Shown here piece by piece: positions 13,252 through 24,103 of a DNA stretch of 64,000 bases. The notes under the pieces are model-generated. The model was not told the origin of the DNA. It made no database searches and saw nothing but the letters and a program-made list of their open reading frames with translations. The translations under genes were made by a program, and so were the position numbers. This stretch comes from Thamnidium elegans (lineage: Eukaryota > Mucoromycota > Mucoromycetes > Mucorales > Mucoraceae): positions 591,684 through 655,683 of the forward strand of contig JAIXMG010000020.1 of NCBI GenBank assembly GCA_025201345.1, read 5' to 3'. Numbering within the stretch: the first letter of the stretch is position 1; every line of letters starts with the position of its first letter.

Positions 13252-14966
13252 TATTTTGCTTATTTTGTATATGTACGTGTTTTTTTTTTATATACAGTAT
13301 ATAAAAGAAAAAAGAAAAAAAAAAAAAAAAAAAAAGGAAGTTATCTTTATTTTTGAAACCACGGCCCTTATTAGGAAAATAGGTCACACGAGCCTATCCC
13401 GAGAAAAAAAAAGAGAGAGAGAAAAGATACCGTGTTATGAGTATCCCGTTTTGACCTTTATAGCTTTTTTTTAAAAAAGAAATCAGAGTACCTCTTCTCT
13501 AAAGATAAAGCCTAGGAACAAGCAAAAAAAAAAACCCATTTAAATTGGGAATTTTCTCAGAAATCTCCGTGAATGATTAAATATAAACATTTCTAATTGC
13601 AGTAATTAAGTTCTGTTTTGGGCAGAATCTATAAAATGTTAAAACATGCCTTTTATATATACTAAAAAATACCTATTTTATTTAATATGCAGCACGAGAT
13701 AGATTTATATCTTCTTTTAACAGGTGAGAAGGATCACTGATCAATAAGATTATCCCAACTTGGTTTAGAGGCGCTAATTTACTTTTTCTCAATTGCTAAT
13801 ACGAACTAGCTTTATAATGAAGAAAGAAAGTTTGGCTGACAAAGATAATTTAATATTCAACAGGTCAACTTGAAACACTTTTTTGTAGTGTTTCAAGAAA
13901 TTGGTATATAGAGAGTTCCCTCATAACTATAATTACTTAATATAAGAAGATTACGCAATCACCAGAACTGTAATCTGGCGCACTTTTGACAAAAAGTTTA
14001 GTATCCTGAACCGATGAGTAACATATGTACTCTACGTAGCATTTATAGCTCAGACAGTCAGGCTTATTGAAATTGGCCTAAAGTCGAAAAAAAATTTCTT
14101 TTTTATTTAAAATGGAATTCACATAGTCCTTACTTAAAAAATAGAACCAGCAAAGTTTCAAGATTCCAACACTAGAAACAGAATCCACATCTGTTCACAA
14201 CACAATTTTAAACTAATAATTAACGCGAAAATCATATTTCTTATACATTCAAATAGTTTAACAGAATTCAATCATCCTGTACCAGACGATTATTTCAATC
14301 GATACTAGGACTATTTTTTAAAAGAAGACAAATATAATGTTGCATTTGGGTAAACATTGTGTTCCTAACGTTATTTATTATTCCTGATTAATATTTATCG
14401 CAAGATATATAGTAATAGGGATGAGAGCAGAGGAAGTAAAATCAGAAGAGAAGGAAAAGGACTAAAGTCCGATTGTTATTTGAAGATTGTATATAAACAC
14501 CATTTGTTGCGCCTTGAAATCAAAGACAATGATACCTACCACTCTAACTTTCTCAAATTTATGCAACCTCCTGATGGAAGAAATTCTGATGTTTGGAATG
14601 TTAATTGATAATGAGATAAAAAAAAAGGATTCCTGTGAGGTAGATTATGTTATGGTTTTGGCGTATACTCACTTATATAGATTGTATGGACTTGGCTCCT
14701 TCCATATTCTTTACTTAATTACTGATCTATCAAAACTAGATTGTGCGTTTGACTACCTGGTCATAATAGGGAGTAGCCTCCCTCAGCTGTAGTTTAAACC
14801 TGTACCACACTGAAATAAATAAAATTTCTTGTTTGGTTTGGTTCGGGCTTTTAACTAGAGTGCGCAGAATTTTTTATTATATTTATTTTGTAAGAGTCTG
14901 CGAATTTAAGTTCGAATTTTAAGCTACGTATTTTTATTATTAGAAATATTTACAGTTAGTAGTGAC
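13252..14966. other. Intergenic, 1.7 kb
   Basis: AT-rich DNA with no recognised gene. An A-run of about 20 lies near 13316. A perfect 11-bp inverted repeat (CTTGAAACACT, 7-nt loop) sits at 13869-13897. A short ORF from ATG at 14529 is listed separately. The rest shows no coding bias. Confidence 0.5.
14529..14792 (+). CDS. Unrecognised short ORF, 87 aa
   Basis: Open frame with an ATG start whose hydrophobic C-terminal half contains YRLYGLGSFHILYLITDL. No intron or partner exon was found and no family is recognised. It sits in a gene-poor stretch upstream of nothing obvious, about 175 bp from the convergent aconitase 3' end. It could be a remnant of a larger repeated gene or a chance frame; I lean to remnant. 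Confidence 0.2.
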   Translation: MIPTTLTFSNLCNLLMEEILMFGMLIDNEIKKKDSCEVDYVMVLAYTHLYRLYGLGSFHILYLITDLSKLDCAFDYLVIIGSSLPQL

Positions 14967-17519
14967 TTATTTCTCAGCAGCTATTTTTTTCATATGGTTA
15001 AGACAAGAGCTATAAAAATAAAGATTAGTAAGAGAGAGAGAGAAAATTGATGCTTCAAAAAAACTTACCCGTTCTTGAACCACTCAATTTGCAAATCGTT
15101 AAAAGTATGATTGACCTTGATATCTTCATGTTCACCATTGGGCTTAGTAAGACGAACAGTCAAGGGTTTTCCAGGTTTAAAATCAGTTAATCCCAGAATA
15201 GAAACCTTATCTTTAGGATCAATCTTATTATAATCATCAGGGTTAGCAAAGGTCAATGGAAGCATGCCTTGTTTCTTCAAGTTGGTTTCATGGATACGAG
15301 CAAAAGACTTTACAATGACCGCAGTACCATTAAGGAACCGAGGTTCAAGTGCGGCATGTTCACGAGAAGAACCTTCACCATAATTTTCATCGCCGACAAC
15401 CACCCATTTAATTCCATCCTTCTTATAGTCACGAGCTGTTTGGGGAACAGCCTTGTACTCACCAGTAAATACATTCTCCACACAGTTGGCTTTACCATTC
15501 TCACTATTAATACCACCAATCAAAAAGTTATTGGAGATATTGTCCAAGTGACCACGATACTTGAGCCAGGGACCCGCCATAGAGATATGATCCGTTGTAC
15601 ATTTACCCTTGACCTTAATCAAGATGGGAACTTCTTTAATATCTTTACCGTCCCATTCATCAAATGGTTTCAAGAGTTGAAGACGGGCGGATTTAGGGTC
15701 GACTGTCACTTGAACATGAGCTCGGTCGGTAGGCGGGGGTTGATATGTATTTTCTCCGGAATCATAACCGTTGGGTGGTAATTCAAACCCGTTGGGTGGC
15801 TCCAGCTTGAAAGGTTTGCCAGACTTATCGATTAAGGAGTCAGTAATGGGATTAAACGTCATATCACCAGAAATAGCTAGTGCTGTGACGATCTCAGGTG
15901 ACGCTACAAAGGCATGTGTAGCCGGGTTGGCGTCATTACGACCTGTAAAGTTACGGTTATACGATGTGATAATAGAATTCTTTTCTCCCTTGGCTACGTC
16001 TTTACGATCCCACTGACCGATACAAGGTCCGCAGGCATTGGCTAACACAATACCGCCAACATTTGTTAAAACGTCCATAACGCCGTCACGTTGGATGGTA
16101 GCACGGATTTGTTCTGAACCAGGAGTGATGGTGAACTCAGACTTGACCTTGACGCCATGATCGATAGCTTGTTTAGCAATGGAAGCAGAACGTGTCATAT
16201 CCTCATATGAAGAATTGGTACAAGATCCAATCAAGCCCACTTTAAGTTCTCGAGGCCAGTCGTTCTCCTTGAGTGTTTCTCTGAATTTAGAAACAGGTGT
16301 AGCCAAATCAGGTGTGAAGGGACCGTTAATATGAGGCTCCAGTTTATCAAGATCAATTTCAATTACTTCATCGTAATTTGCGTTTTCATCGGCACGCAAG
16401 TTTTCTTGGAATGATTCAGCATATTTTGCAATTTCGCTACGTCGAGTAGCACGAAGGTAATCGCCCATACGACTATTGAAAGGGAATAAAGATGTAGTGG
16501 CACCGATTTCTGCACCCATATTACAAATGGTGCCCATACCAGTACAAGAGATGGAGTCAACACCGTCACCAAAGTATTCAACAATAGCACCAGTACCACC
16601 TTTCACGGTCAATATACCTGCTACTTTCAAGATAATGTCCTTGGGAGAAGTCCAGCCGTGAAGTTTACCGCTCAATTTAACACCGATTACTTTAGGACAC
16701 TTGAGTTCCCATGGTATACCAGCCATTACATCAACGGCATCAGCACCGCCAACACCGATAGCCACCATACCTAATCCACCGGCATTAGGCGTATGAGAGT
16801 CAGTACCGATCATAAGACCACCAGGGAAAGCATAATTCTCAAGAATGATTTGATGAATAATACCGGACCCAGGCTTCCAGAACCCGATATTGTACTTTGC
16901 AGAAGCAGTAGCCAAGAAATCATATACTTCTTTGTTGATATCAATAGCACGTTCAAGATCTTTTTCACCGCCTATTTGAGCCTCGATCAAGTGATCACAG
17001 TGGACAGTGGTTGGTGCTTGCACGGTAGGTAAGCCAGCAGACATAAATTGTAGTAAGGCCATTTGCGCAGTTGCATCTTGACATGCTACTCTGTCCGGAC
17101 GCAATCGAAGGTAGGATTGGCCACGCACAATCTCTTGTGTTTCAGGGTCATCCAAGTGACCATAAACAATCTTTTCTGAAAGCGTTAATGGACGGTTTAG
17201 TCTATAATAAATATTTATTAATCACGAGTAATTTTTTAAAAAAAAAAAAAAAAAAAATACGCGTATTTTTATATACCTCTTTCTAACAACTTTAAGATTA
17301 TCTTCAATACGCTGATAATTAATATACTTGTCTTTTTCAAAGTTAGACATGGCTACTTTTTGACTAGCCAAACTATAAGACCTAACAGACAGTGATGTCT
17401 TTTTATAAAATAAGTTAAAAAAACAAAACGAAGCACACAAAAGTAGCACTATTGTGTTTCTAATTATATACCTTGGCTATTTTGGCTACTTTTAAAAACC
17501 CAGTCCTTGTAAGCAACAT
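14967..17519 (-). CDS. ACO1: Aconitate hydratase, mitochondrial
   Basis: [4Fe-4S] enzyme that interconverts citrate and isocitrate in the TCA cycle in the mitochondrial matrix. Four exons: 17519-17472, 17398-17277, 17201-15069, 15009-14967; 781 residues, typical length. The basic presequence ([16 protein letters not shown], then [12 protein letters not shown]) is split by intron 1. The substrate and cluster blocks are present, including [24 protein letters not shown] and [12 protein letters not shown], the latter two carrying the cluster cysteines. The swivel domain with [14 protein letters not shown] is complete. The last exon has 43 nt and encodes [13 protein letters not shown] after Gly768; its intron donor overlaps an in-frame TAA, so retention would cost only the last 13 residues. 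An in-frame ATG at residue 33, just after the presequence, could give a cytosolic form. Confidence 0.96.
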
Positions 17520-18955
17520 TTTTTCTTAGTGTAAGGTTTTTTTTTAAAAAAAAAAGAAGAAGGGGGGTGTGAGAGAGAAAGATGTGTGAAAGAAGAAGAA
17601 AGGAAGAAGGGAACGCAAAGTTGGCGTCATTATATTATGCAAACCTTCTGGGTCCCAAAATATTTTTTTGTCTCAACCATAAATTCTAGTCCACCAGCGC
17701 GTAAACCCCCGCAAGCATAACTCGTTTCATCGATTGTAAAGCAGATTTACAAACAAAAAATAAAAAAGGAGAGCCGGAACAAGTATAGGCGCTTTATTTT
17801 ATATGTCTACGCGTTCTACTTCAATTATCTTTTTTTATTTTTCGTTCTGCTTCTTTATCTAGAAATTTCTTAAGGTTTTAAAATAGTGCAGAAAATTCTA
17901 TTGTTCATCTTGTTTACAGGGATAGTTCGGGGGGGGAGAATACCTAATATTCTAATATCTGATATTTAAATCACACGCTTTTGATACTTTTTTTATTCTT
18001 AGCTGAAAGCTAAAATAACTCTAAGGATGTATTCATGGAAAGAACAGGATATATAGTAGCGTTGAATGATCAATTGAATATAATATATCCTTTTTGCTCC
18101 CGGTCACATACAAGAATAAGTCGTCATACTCCTAAAAGACTTGGTATGTATAATTCAACCCCAGGTATATATTGATTAATAACTATGCCCACGATTATTG
18201 GAAATTGTGAATTAACTACATATGACATCAATAAAAGGCATAAAAATATCTTTTTTGTAAAGAAGTTAATCTCGGAAAATTCGTCCGAAAAAAAAGTGCA
18301 GTTAAGTATAAACATAAGCTAGTTACTTCATATTCTAATCATTCGTACCTTGCTACAAAAGTTGTATTTGTTTGACAATAATATATAGTAATCATACTAA
18401 AATAATAAACATAATTTTTATTTGGTTATACCATTCCTCTACTTTTTTGTTAATTTATATATATTATTGATAATACTATCTTTTCCTTTTTAAGTTTTGA
18501 ATGAACCCATCCAATACACGAACTATCCAACAGACACCAGGAAGACAATTCATACGCCGGCGGATTAACCTACTACGGTCTGATCTAGAAGCAGGAAGGT
18601 AGGCACAGCACTGGGTCAGTTTGTAGAGAAGGACAACAAGTTTTAGCAGGAATGCGGTAAACCTATTTTGATCTAGAATATCCTGGACTTCAGTAGACTT
18701 TTGCGGTAGCGAGTCAGGGAATTTTACAAAAAGTGGATTCTCTTTGAGAGTATACTCAAGTTTTGTACAAGGAGACATGACAACTCGCAGGCGAACCAAG
18801 AGACAGATACCGGATACAGAGACATTACTTATTAACAAGCACATCAGCATTGTTACAGCTTGAAGAATAACATACTGTTTGGATCCCAACTTTTTACATT
18901 GTACCCAAATAGCTTAATTATCTTGAAATATATCTGATATTAAAAACCTCAACGT

Positions 18956-19139
18956 GTACAAACCTTCCATATATGTCGAGTAAAAGTTGTTTTTTAAGAT
19001 CTTAGTTTTGGCCGAAACTTGGAACATATATTAAATCCAATACAAATAAGTATCTGCCAAAGTTCTAGGACGTGAAAATCAAAAATGACGCTCTGACGAG
19101 ATCTTTTGTTTTTATTCGACATATATGGAAGGCTTGTAC
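18956..19139. mobile_element. Inverted-repeat element (MITE-like), 184 bp
   Basis: 29-bp terminal inverted repeats at 18956-18984 and 19111-19139 differ at only two positions (core CTTCCATATATGTCGA). An AGATCT block just inside each arm extends the symmetry. The interior is non-coding. The outer end overlaps a second, more diverged pair with the same core (19136-19160 and 19273-19299), so this is a tandem or nested arrangement. No clear target duplication was identified, so the superfamily is left open. Confidence 0.65.
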
Positions 19140-19299
19140 CTGCCATATATGTTGAGTAAAGAAAACTCCCCTCTTATTTTAAGCACATAAATGGACTATG
19201 ATATTTACAACCTTCGGCTGACTCCTGTGGAAAATGGTCCTTTATTTAAACATTACATTTTTTAAAAAAAAATTTACTCGATATAGATAGAAGGCATTA
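19136..19299. repeat. Second, diverged inverted-repeat pair
   Basis: The arms at 19136-19160 (core GCCATATATGTTGAGTAAA) and 19273-19299 (TTTACTCGATATAGATAG) are related to the arms of the neighbouring 184-bp element but have more mismatches. It is probably an older copy of the same family, with its left arm sharing a GTAC junction with the first element. Confidence 0.5.
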
Positions 19300-20365
19300 C
19301 TAAATCGCTTATATCATGCCCTGCGCATTACCTTTTTTTTTTCAAATGGTGTATTTAATTCTAAATTGCTAGAACATTTTATGTTTTCCTTAGAGGGTTT
19401 AATTAATAGGAATAGTTTTTTTTTTTAAAAAAAAAAAATATGATTGTTACTTTTAAATACTTTCCTTGAACTATAACACTTTTCTTATAAACCTCTGTAA
19501 ATTCTTTTATTTTGTACCTATGTAATGCATTTGCTCATTATCCTTGGTTCCCTTGAAACATAAGTGTATTGCTACTTCATTCCATTTTATTTATAATAAA
19601 AAGGATATGGTACTAGGCTGATATATGCTATATTTTTTTTAACTGATTATAAACACTCTTATATTTACATATTCTATCAATTAACTATCCTGATCGTTTC
19701 AGCAACCTGTTATATGACAAAATACTATTCTCATTGTTAAATGCATGAATCTAACGGGTTGTTCATCCATATAAATACTGATCAATCTCTTTTTTAAAAT
19801 ATATAAATACGTGACAAAATAAAATCAATTGACTTACTACTTTTTTTTTATTACTCTGAATCATTTTACTGTACTACTACTTTTATCTCCTAATGATTTT
19901 AATTCGACTGAAACATTTATTATTACACAACTTTTTATCATCTTATTAATATCCTTCAAACATTTCACGGATACTTCAAATCATATTTCAAGGTCTCTTT
20001 GATAAACACCAAAGGACAAACTAGCCGGACTTAAATAAATTTTACTTACTTATAATCCTTTCATATAACTTCTTATAAAAAGATTCCTTGGATATAACCT
20101 ATTATCATTATCCATTGTAAACTCTCTTCTCTTCTTTTATTTTCTTTTTCTTTATAAACGTTAGCTTATAGACTTCTATCATAGTTGGACAATTTAAAAG
20201 CTGGTCCTCACTTAACTTTTATTGTACTTTTACAAAACATTCCTATCGTTTAATCATTTCAACTCTCTTTCTATTTTTTTCATAGCTACACCTATTCAAT
20301 TCATAACAACAAAAATAAAATATTACACACCTTCCTACTCATTGAAACAAAACCCCTCAAACATC

Positions 20366-20665
20366 ATGTCAGAAGCTCCCTTTCAAAACCCAGCTTCAAC
20401 ACAAAAAAATCCAAAAAATGATTCCTTCCGGGTTCGAACCGGAGACCATGTCCGTGTAAAGGACATGTCATAACCAACTAGACCAAGGAACCTTTGTATA
20501 TACATCTTCAAAAGGAAAAGATTATAAAGAGATTTAAAATGGAAGGAAAGAGTAAAACGTGATATGCACGTGATATGCACATGCATATCAGGTGATGCAA
20601 CCAATGAAAATGGAGGAAAATTGGATAGAGACCAATTAGATGAAATGTTTAGTGCGAATGTGTAA
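20366..20665 (+). pseudogene. Small protein gene interrupted by an antisense tRNA
   Basis: An ATG after a long CT- then A-rich leader starts MSEAPFQNPASTQKNPKN, then the frame runs into the tRNA-Val on the other strand and stops. Downstream of the tRNA a coding-looking tail resumes and ends GGKLDRDQLDEMFSANV before TAA at 20663. Either the tRNA inserted into a small gene, or it lies in an intron on the opposite strand; a plausible acceptor (ATATCAG) precedes the tail. The function is not recognised. What is seen are the two coding-like segments; that they belong together is inference. Confidence 0.35.
20419..20492 (-). tRNA. tRNA-Val (anticodon UAC)
   Basis: A full cloverleaf is readable on minus. 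The acceptor stem GGTTCCT pairs with AGGAATC (one G-U), the discriminator is A, and the D-arm contains TGGTCTAGTTGG. The anticodon stem TGTCC/GGACA encloses the loop TTTACAC with anticodon TAC. The T-arm is TCCGG TTCGAAC CCGGA. Length is 74 nt with no intron. It is followed by a run of six T on the minus strand (20413-20418), the RNA polymerase III terminator. CCA is not encoded, as normal for eukaryotes. Confidence 0.96.
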
Positions 20666-21290
20666 AGTGATTGATAAGTATAGTATTTCTTTATATATTG
20701 AAAAATGGCAAGATAGGTAAAAGATTATTGGGGGAGGGGGAGGAGAGTTTTAAAGAAAAAGATAAAAAATAAAGGTTGTAAATGAGGAACAATTATTCTT
20801 GTTATTATAAATTTAAATATTAATACTATTTGTAAATTAAAAGTTTTTGACTTCAAATTTTTATATACTCAAGGTGTGTTTTTCAAATTTATTTAACATA
20901 AAGCATTAATTTTTTCTTGAATTTGAGAACGTTTCTCTAAAAGAAAGAACCATAAAGATTTACAGCGCAAGTTACTAGGCAACTTACACCTATAAGCTGA
21001 TAAGTCACTTTAAAACATTTTAATAAAAAATAATCTGGAAGAATTCTCTATGGTATAGAGTAAAGGGTGTGTATAAAAGATAAAAAAGGAATAAAAAGGC
21101 GTAAACCATAAAAAAAAGTATAAGTATGTAAAAAAAAGGCAGCTATTATACCATATCAGATTTTGTTACTGTCAATTCTATACAACGGATTGCAATGTTT
21201 TTTTCTTCCTTTATCGGCCGAAAGAAGTAATTTTTGTGAGAATCCAACGACAAACCAGAAATATGATTAGCAACCAAATCTCAAAGTAGT
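20666..21290. other. Intergenic
   Basis: AT-rich DNA with no coding signal seen. It contains a G-rich run near 20730 and scattered A-runs. Confidence 0.45.
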
Positions 21291-21410
21291 TTAAAAGATA
21301 TGACTTTTCATATTTGATTGAGGTTTTTCACAGTCTTGAAGTCTGGTATTCATTTTATGATAGTAGGGGTGGTCTCTATGATCGTTATCAATGATCTTTT
21401 TGAATTCCAC

Positions 21411-21441
<31 letters not shown>

Positions 21442-21545
21442 CATGAAATCAGTCCCCATGTTCTTCTTTTCTAGATATGCGGCATGATAATTCGAGCTTA
21501 CAAGCGACATTATGGCTTTCTTTTTAATAAAATCAACATTTTCAA
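21291..21545 (-). pseudogene. Partial copy of an unknown repeated gene
   Basis: The minus-strand frame contains the block YLEKKNMGTDFME, then a T-run of 28 bases, then a further open frame ending in a stop at 21291-21293. The part at 21439-21545 is clearly homologous to 24101-24207 (same frame, conservative substitutions), so this is a second copy of the 3' part of the decayed gene described there. Many differences fall at third codon positions, which suggests that both derive from a protein-coding family. Confidence 0.6.
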
Positions 21546-21840
21546 TTGGCTGTAGGTGACGGAGAAACGTTTAGAACTTTAACAAAAGATGGTCTAGTTG
21601 AAGTGTTGAAAAAAATAGTATAACTAGGATTCTTTTAAAAGGGTTCTTATGTACTCAATATTATTCTCCATTTTTGCGGTAGAGATTTTGTTAAATTAAT
21701 TTTTTGAATAAGTAGGGAATCTATTTTCTATTAGTTACTGCGAATAAAACACTTGTATTTTATTTCTTACCTCATTCTCCGAAACTTGCTATATGTTATC
21801 TCGAAAATAATCTATTAGATACATTACATCTTCTCATAGT

Positions 21841-21878
21841 AAGTGATCAATCGTTTTTTTTTAGGTGATTGATCACTT
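21841..21878. repeat. Perfect 12-bp inverted repeat
   Basis: Arms AAGTGATCAATC and GATTGATCACTT are separated by 14 nt (mostly T). It lies 80 bp upstream of the ubiquitin-like ORF and could be a regulator-binding dyad, a hairpin or a tiny MITE footprint. Confidence 0.6.
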
Positions 21879-21957
21879 TTGATTATCCGACTTCTTATTT
21901 AAATAACTTAGTGTCTTGTAGCAACACGTTTTTTCTTTCTGTAATGATATTTTAAAT

Positions 21958-22347
21958 ATGCAAATTGAAATAAACCAAGTACCCCGTATCAAAACATTCA
22001 CACTGGAAGTAGAGTCATATTATACGGGTCTAACAATAAAAAAGAAGATTGAGTATTTGTACGATTTCTCATGTGATGGATATGTTCTAGCTTACGAGTT
22101 AATTAGAATCAAGGACGATTGCGTCCTCTCAAATTTTGTTATAGAAGACGGCGGTAATATGAATCTGGTTGAACCACAATACGCGACATCTGAGAGTTTT
22201 CTCATTCGTTACAAAACATTAACTCGCGAGACTGGTACTGTTTATGCTCAACCCTCCTTTATTACTGACAATTTGAAACTTATAATATTTGGTATTCACG
22301 AAGGCGAGCCAGAGCGCTTACATCGCTACGTTTATCGCTGCCAATAA
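21958..22347 (+). CDS. Divergent ubiquitin-like protein with C-terminal extension
   Basis: A 129-residue ORF with an ATG start. Residues 1-71 align end to end with ubiquitin with one inserted residue. It starts MQI; KTFTLEVES matches ubiquitin 11-19 except one substitution; IKKKIE matches the helix start; and VLSNFVIEDGGNMNLV matches the last strand region. I count about 23 identities in 71 positions. It lacks the LRLRGG tail, and the Leu8/Ile44/Val70 patch is mostly lost (Ala at the Ile44 position), so conjugation is not expected. A novel 58-residue extension follows and ends YVYRCQ. It is surrounded by relic DNA, not by polyubiquitin repeats. It could be a captured, fast-evolving ubiquitin copy or part of a mobile element. 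No intron was found. Confidence 0.6.
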   Translation: MQIEINQVPRIKTFTLEVESYYTGLTIKKKIEYLYDFSCDGYVLAYELIRIKDDCVLSNFVIEDGGNMNLVEPQYATSESFLIRYKTLTRETGTVYAQPSFITDNLKLIIFGIHEGEPERLHRYVYRCQ

Positions 22348-24054
22348 CTGGTAAGGCTAAAATTAGCGTTGCTAACGACAGCAATAAATTTAAGCGGTGT
22401 CGCTAGATATAAAGTGTTGTCGCTTCCCTAACCGCAAAAGCTGTAATTGAAAGAAGGAAATTGAAATTCTATCGCTAATTTTTTTCCCCTGCGATACCGC
22501 TGGTGTAAGCGCTACGATGCTTCCACAACCTCCATCGCTTAAATATTATCACTCTGGCTCGTCTTGGTGCAATACTATCCTAATATAAGACGCCACCATC
22601 ACTTTTTTTTTTTTCACTTTTTTTTTCTTTAACTTACAGCAAGAAGACCTTTCAACACGAGCGATTTTCAATGAGAAGACCTTTCAACAGGGACGATCAT
22701 TGATTATATGATACGATGCGATTTTGGTAGATTCTATTTTTTATACTCTTACTGTCAACATATTTTACTGATTTTTTCTTTTCTTAGGATTATTTAGAGC
22801 ATCGATAAGATACGATTTTTGGTAAGGTCTTTCTCATCTTTGTGCTGTTATCTGGTCTTGCTTACTGCCTTTTCTTCTTCTTCTTTTCTATTCTCAAGAT
22901 TCTTTGGACGGAACTCACTTCTTTTTTTTCCTTTTTTTCTATAGGGAACCTAAACCCTGATCTAGTTCAGATTACGGCTTTTTTCTCCCACTTCCTTTGC
23001 CGTAGGCGAAATCAAAGGAAATCGCGTTTTTTCTTCTTCTGGCAATTCTCTGACTAGGGGGACCTGCTGGTGGCTTTTTCCGTTAGTGAATTAAAAGCGA
23101 AGAGCATACAAGGATAGAGGCCTCCACGTTGGCTATGCTTAGAAAACGGTCTCTTCTTTTTCTTTTTTTCTTTTATTTAAAAAAAAAAGAAGAGAACGGC
23201 TAACGTCTATCCCATTTTACATAATGATTTTTTAAAATAAAATAAGCTACTTTATCTATCTAAACTATACCGTCCCTTTTCTTTTAAACACAAAATTCTC
23301 TTAAAATGTGCATATATAATATTTTTGAACATAGGCAAAATATACAAGCTAAAAGGATATCATTATATCATTATTCCCTTAAAATAAAGTGATGGTATAC
23401 TTTACAAGAACTAGTCTATTTCTACACCTGTTGTATCCGTCACATTGGTTATAAAACCACATCAACACATACTTCAGAAAATGACTTTTGATGAGCCAGT
23501 CTTTATTTTATAACAGTAAATGTGTGTTTGCTTTTTTTTTTTATTTTTAAAAAAACTACTTTCATCCCTTTAACAAAAAAAGAGGAAACGGAATCTCGGT
23601 CCACTGTTTATGTTCTCTTTACTATAATAATTAGTTCATGTCAACTTAAGCTAAAGCATATATCCTTAGTTAAGTTCACCCATTTTTTACTCGATTAAAA
23701 ATATTCGTCTTCAAAGCTTTTTTTATATCTACTTTTCCGTTACAAACCAGGCCTCCTCTTTCAGTCATATAAATAAAACAGTATTGTACACGGTCTGAAT
23801 ATATAACGTATTATGCTTTAATTGATGGGCTGTATACTAATACATTGATGAGTTTTCTTTTTATATTGATGGTCGTTTATGTTTGAATGTCTTCTTTGTG
23901 GTAATTCCATATTAAATAGTTACTTTCTACTGTTATTCTTCCGCTGCCGAAGTTTGGGTTGTGTAATGGTATACTTCAACTAAGGACTAGTTCTTGATAA
24001 ATGTTTTCTTGCTGATAAACGTCTTTTCTTGCAGTATGCCGGAAAGATGTATGG

Positions 24055-24058
<4 letters not shown>
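22348..24058. other. Intergenic, 1.7 kb
   Basis: No gene is recognised. It holds a 16-bp direct repeat (AGAAGACCTTTCAACA) near 22644 and 22675 and two GATACGAT-type direct repeats near 22711 and 22810. An imperfect inverted repeat at about 23127-23206 pairs ACGGTCTCTTCTTTTT with AAAAAGAAGAGAACGG across an A/T-rich loop, inside outer arms CGTTGGC and GCTAACG. Confidence 0.45.

Positions 24059-24100
<42 letters not shown>
24059..24100. repeat. Poly(A) tract of 42
   Basis: This uninterrupted A-run is one of the longest in the window. It falls exactly at the breakpoint of homology between the decayed gene (24101 onward) and the sequence on the other side. The partial copy at 21.4 kb has a 28-A run at the same breakpoint. 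Confidence 0.9.

Positions 24101-24103
<3 letters not shown>

Larger units (their letters stand above)
17520..20364. other. Intergenic, 2.8 kb, with inverted-repeat elements
   Basis: No gene is recognised. Two adjacent inverted-repeat pairs at 18956-19299 are listed separately. A minus-strand frame at 18476-18889 has no ATG near its start and no family likeness. The last 300 bp before 20365 are pyrimidine- then A-rich and look like a fungal promoter and leader. Confidence 0.5.

Noticed and set aside
15269..15781. 170-codon plus-strand frame
   Set aside because: It is the antisense shadow of the aconitase coding exon.
18476..18889. 137-codon minus frame
   Set aside because: It begins at TTG with no nearby ATG or splice donor, and the translation shows no recognisable domain. 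It could be an old retroelement scrap, but there is no support for a call.
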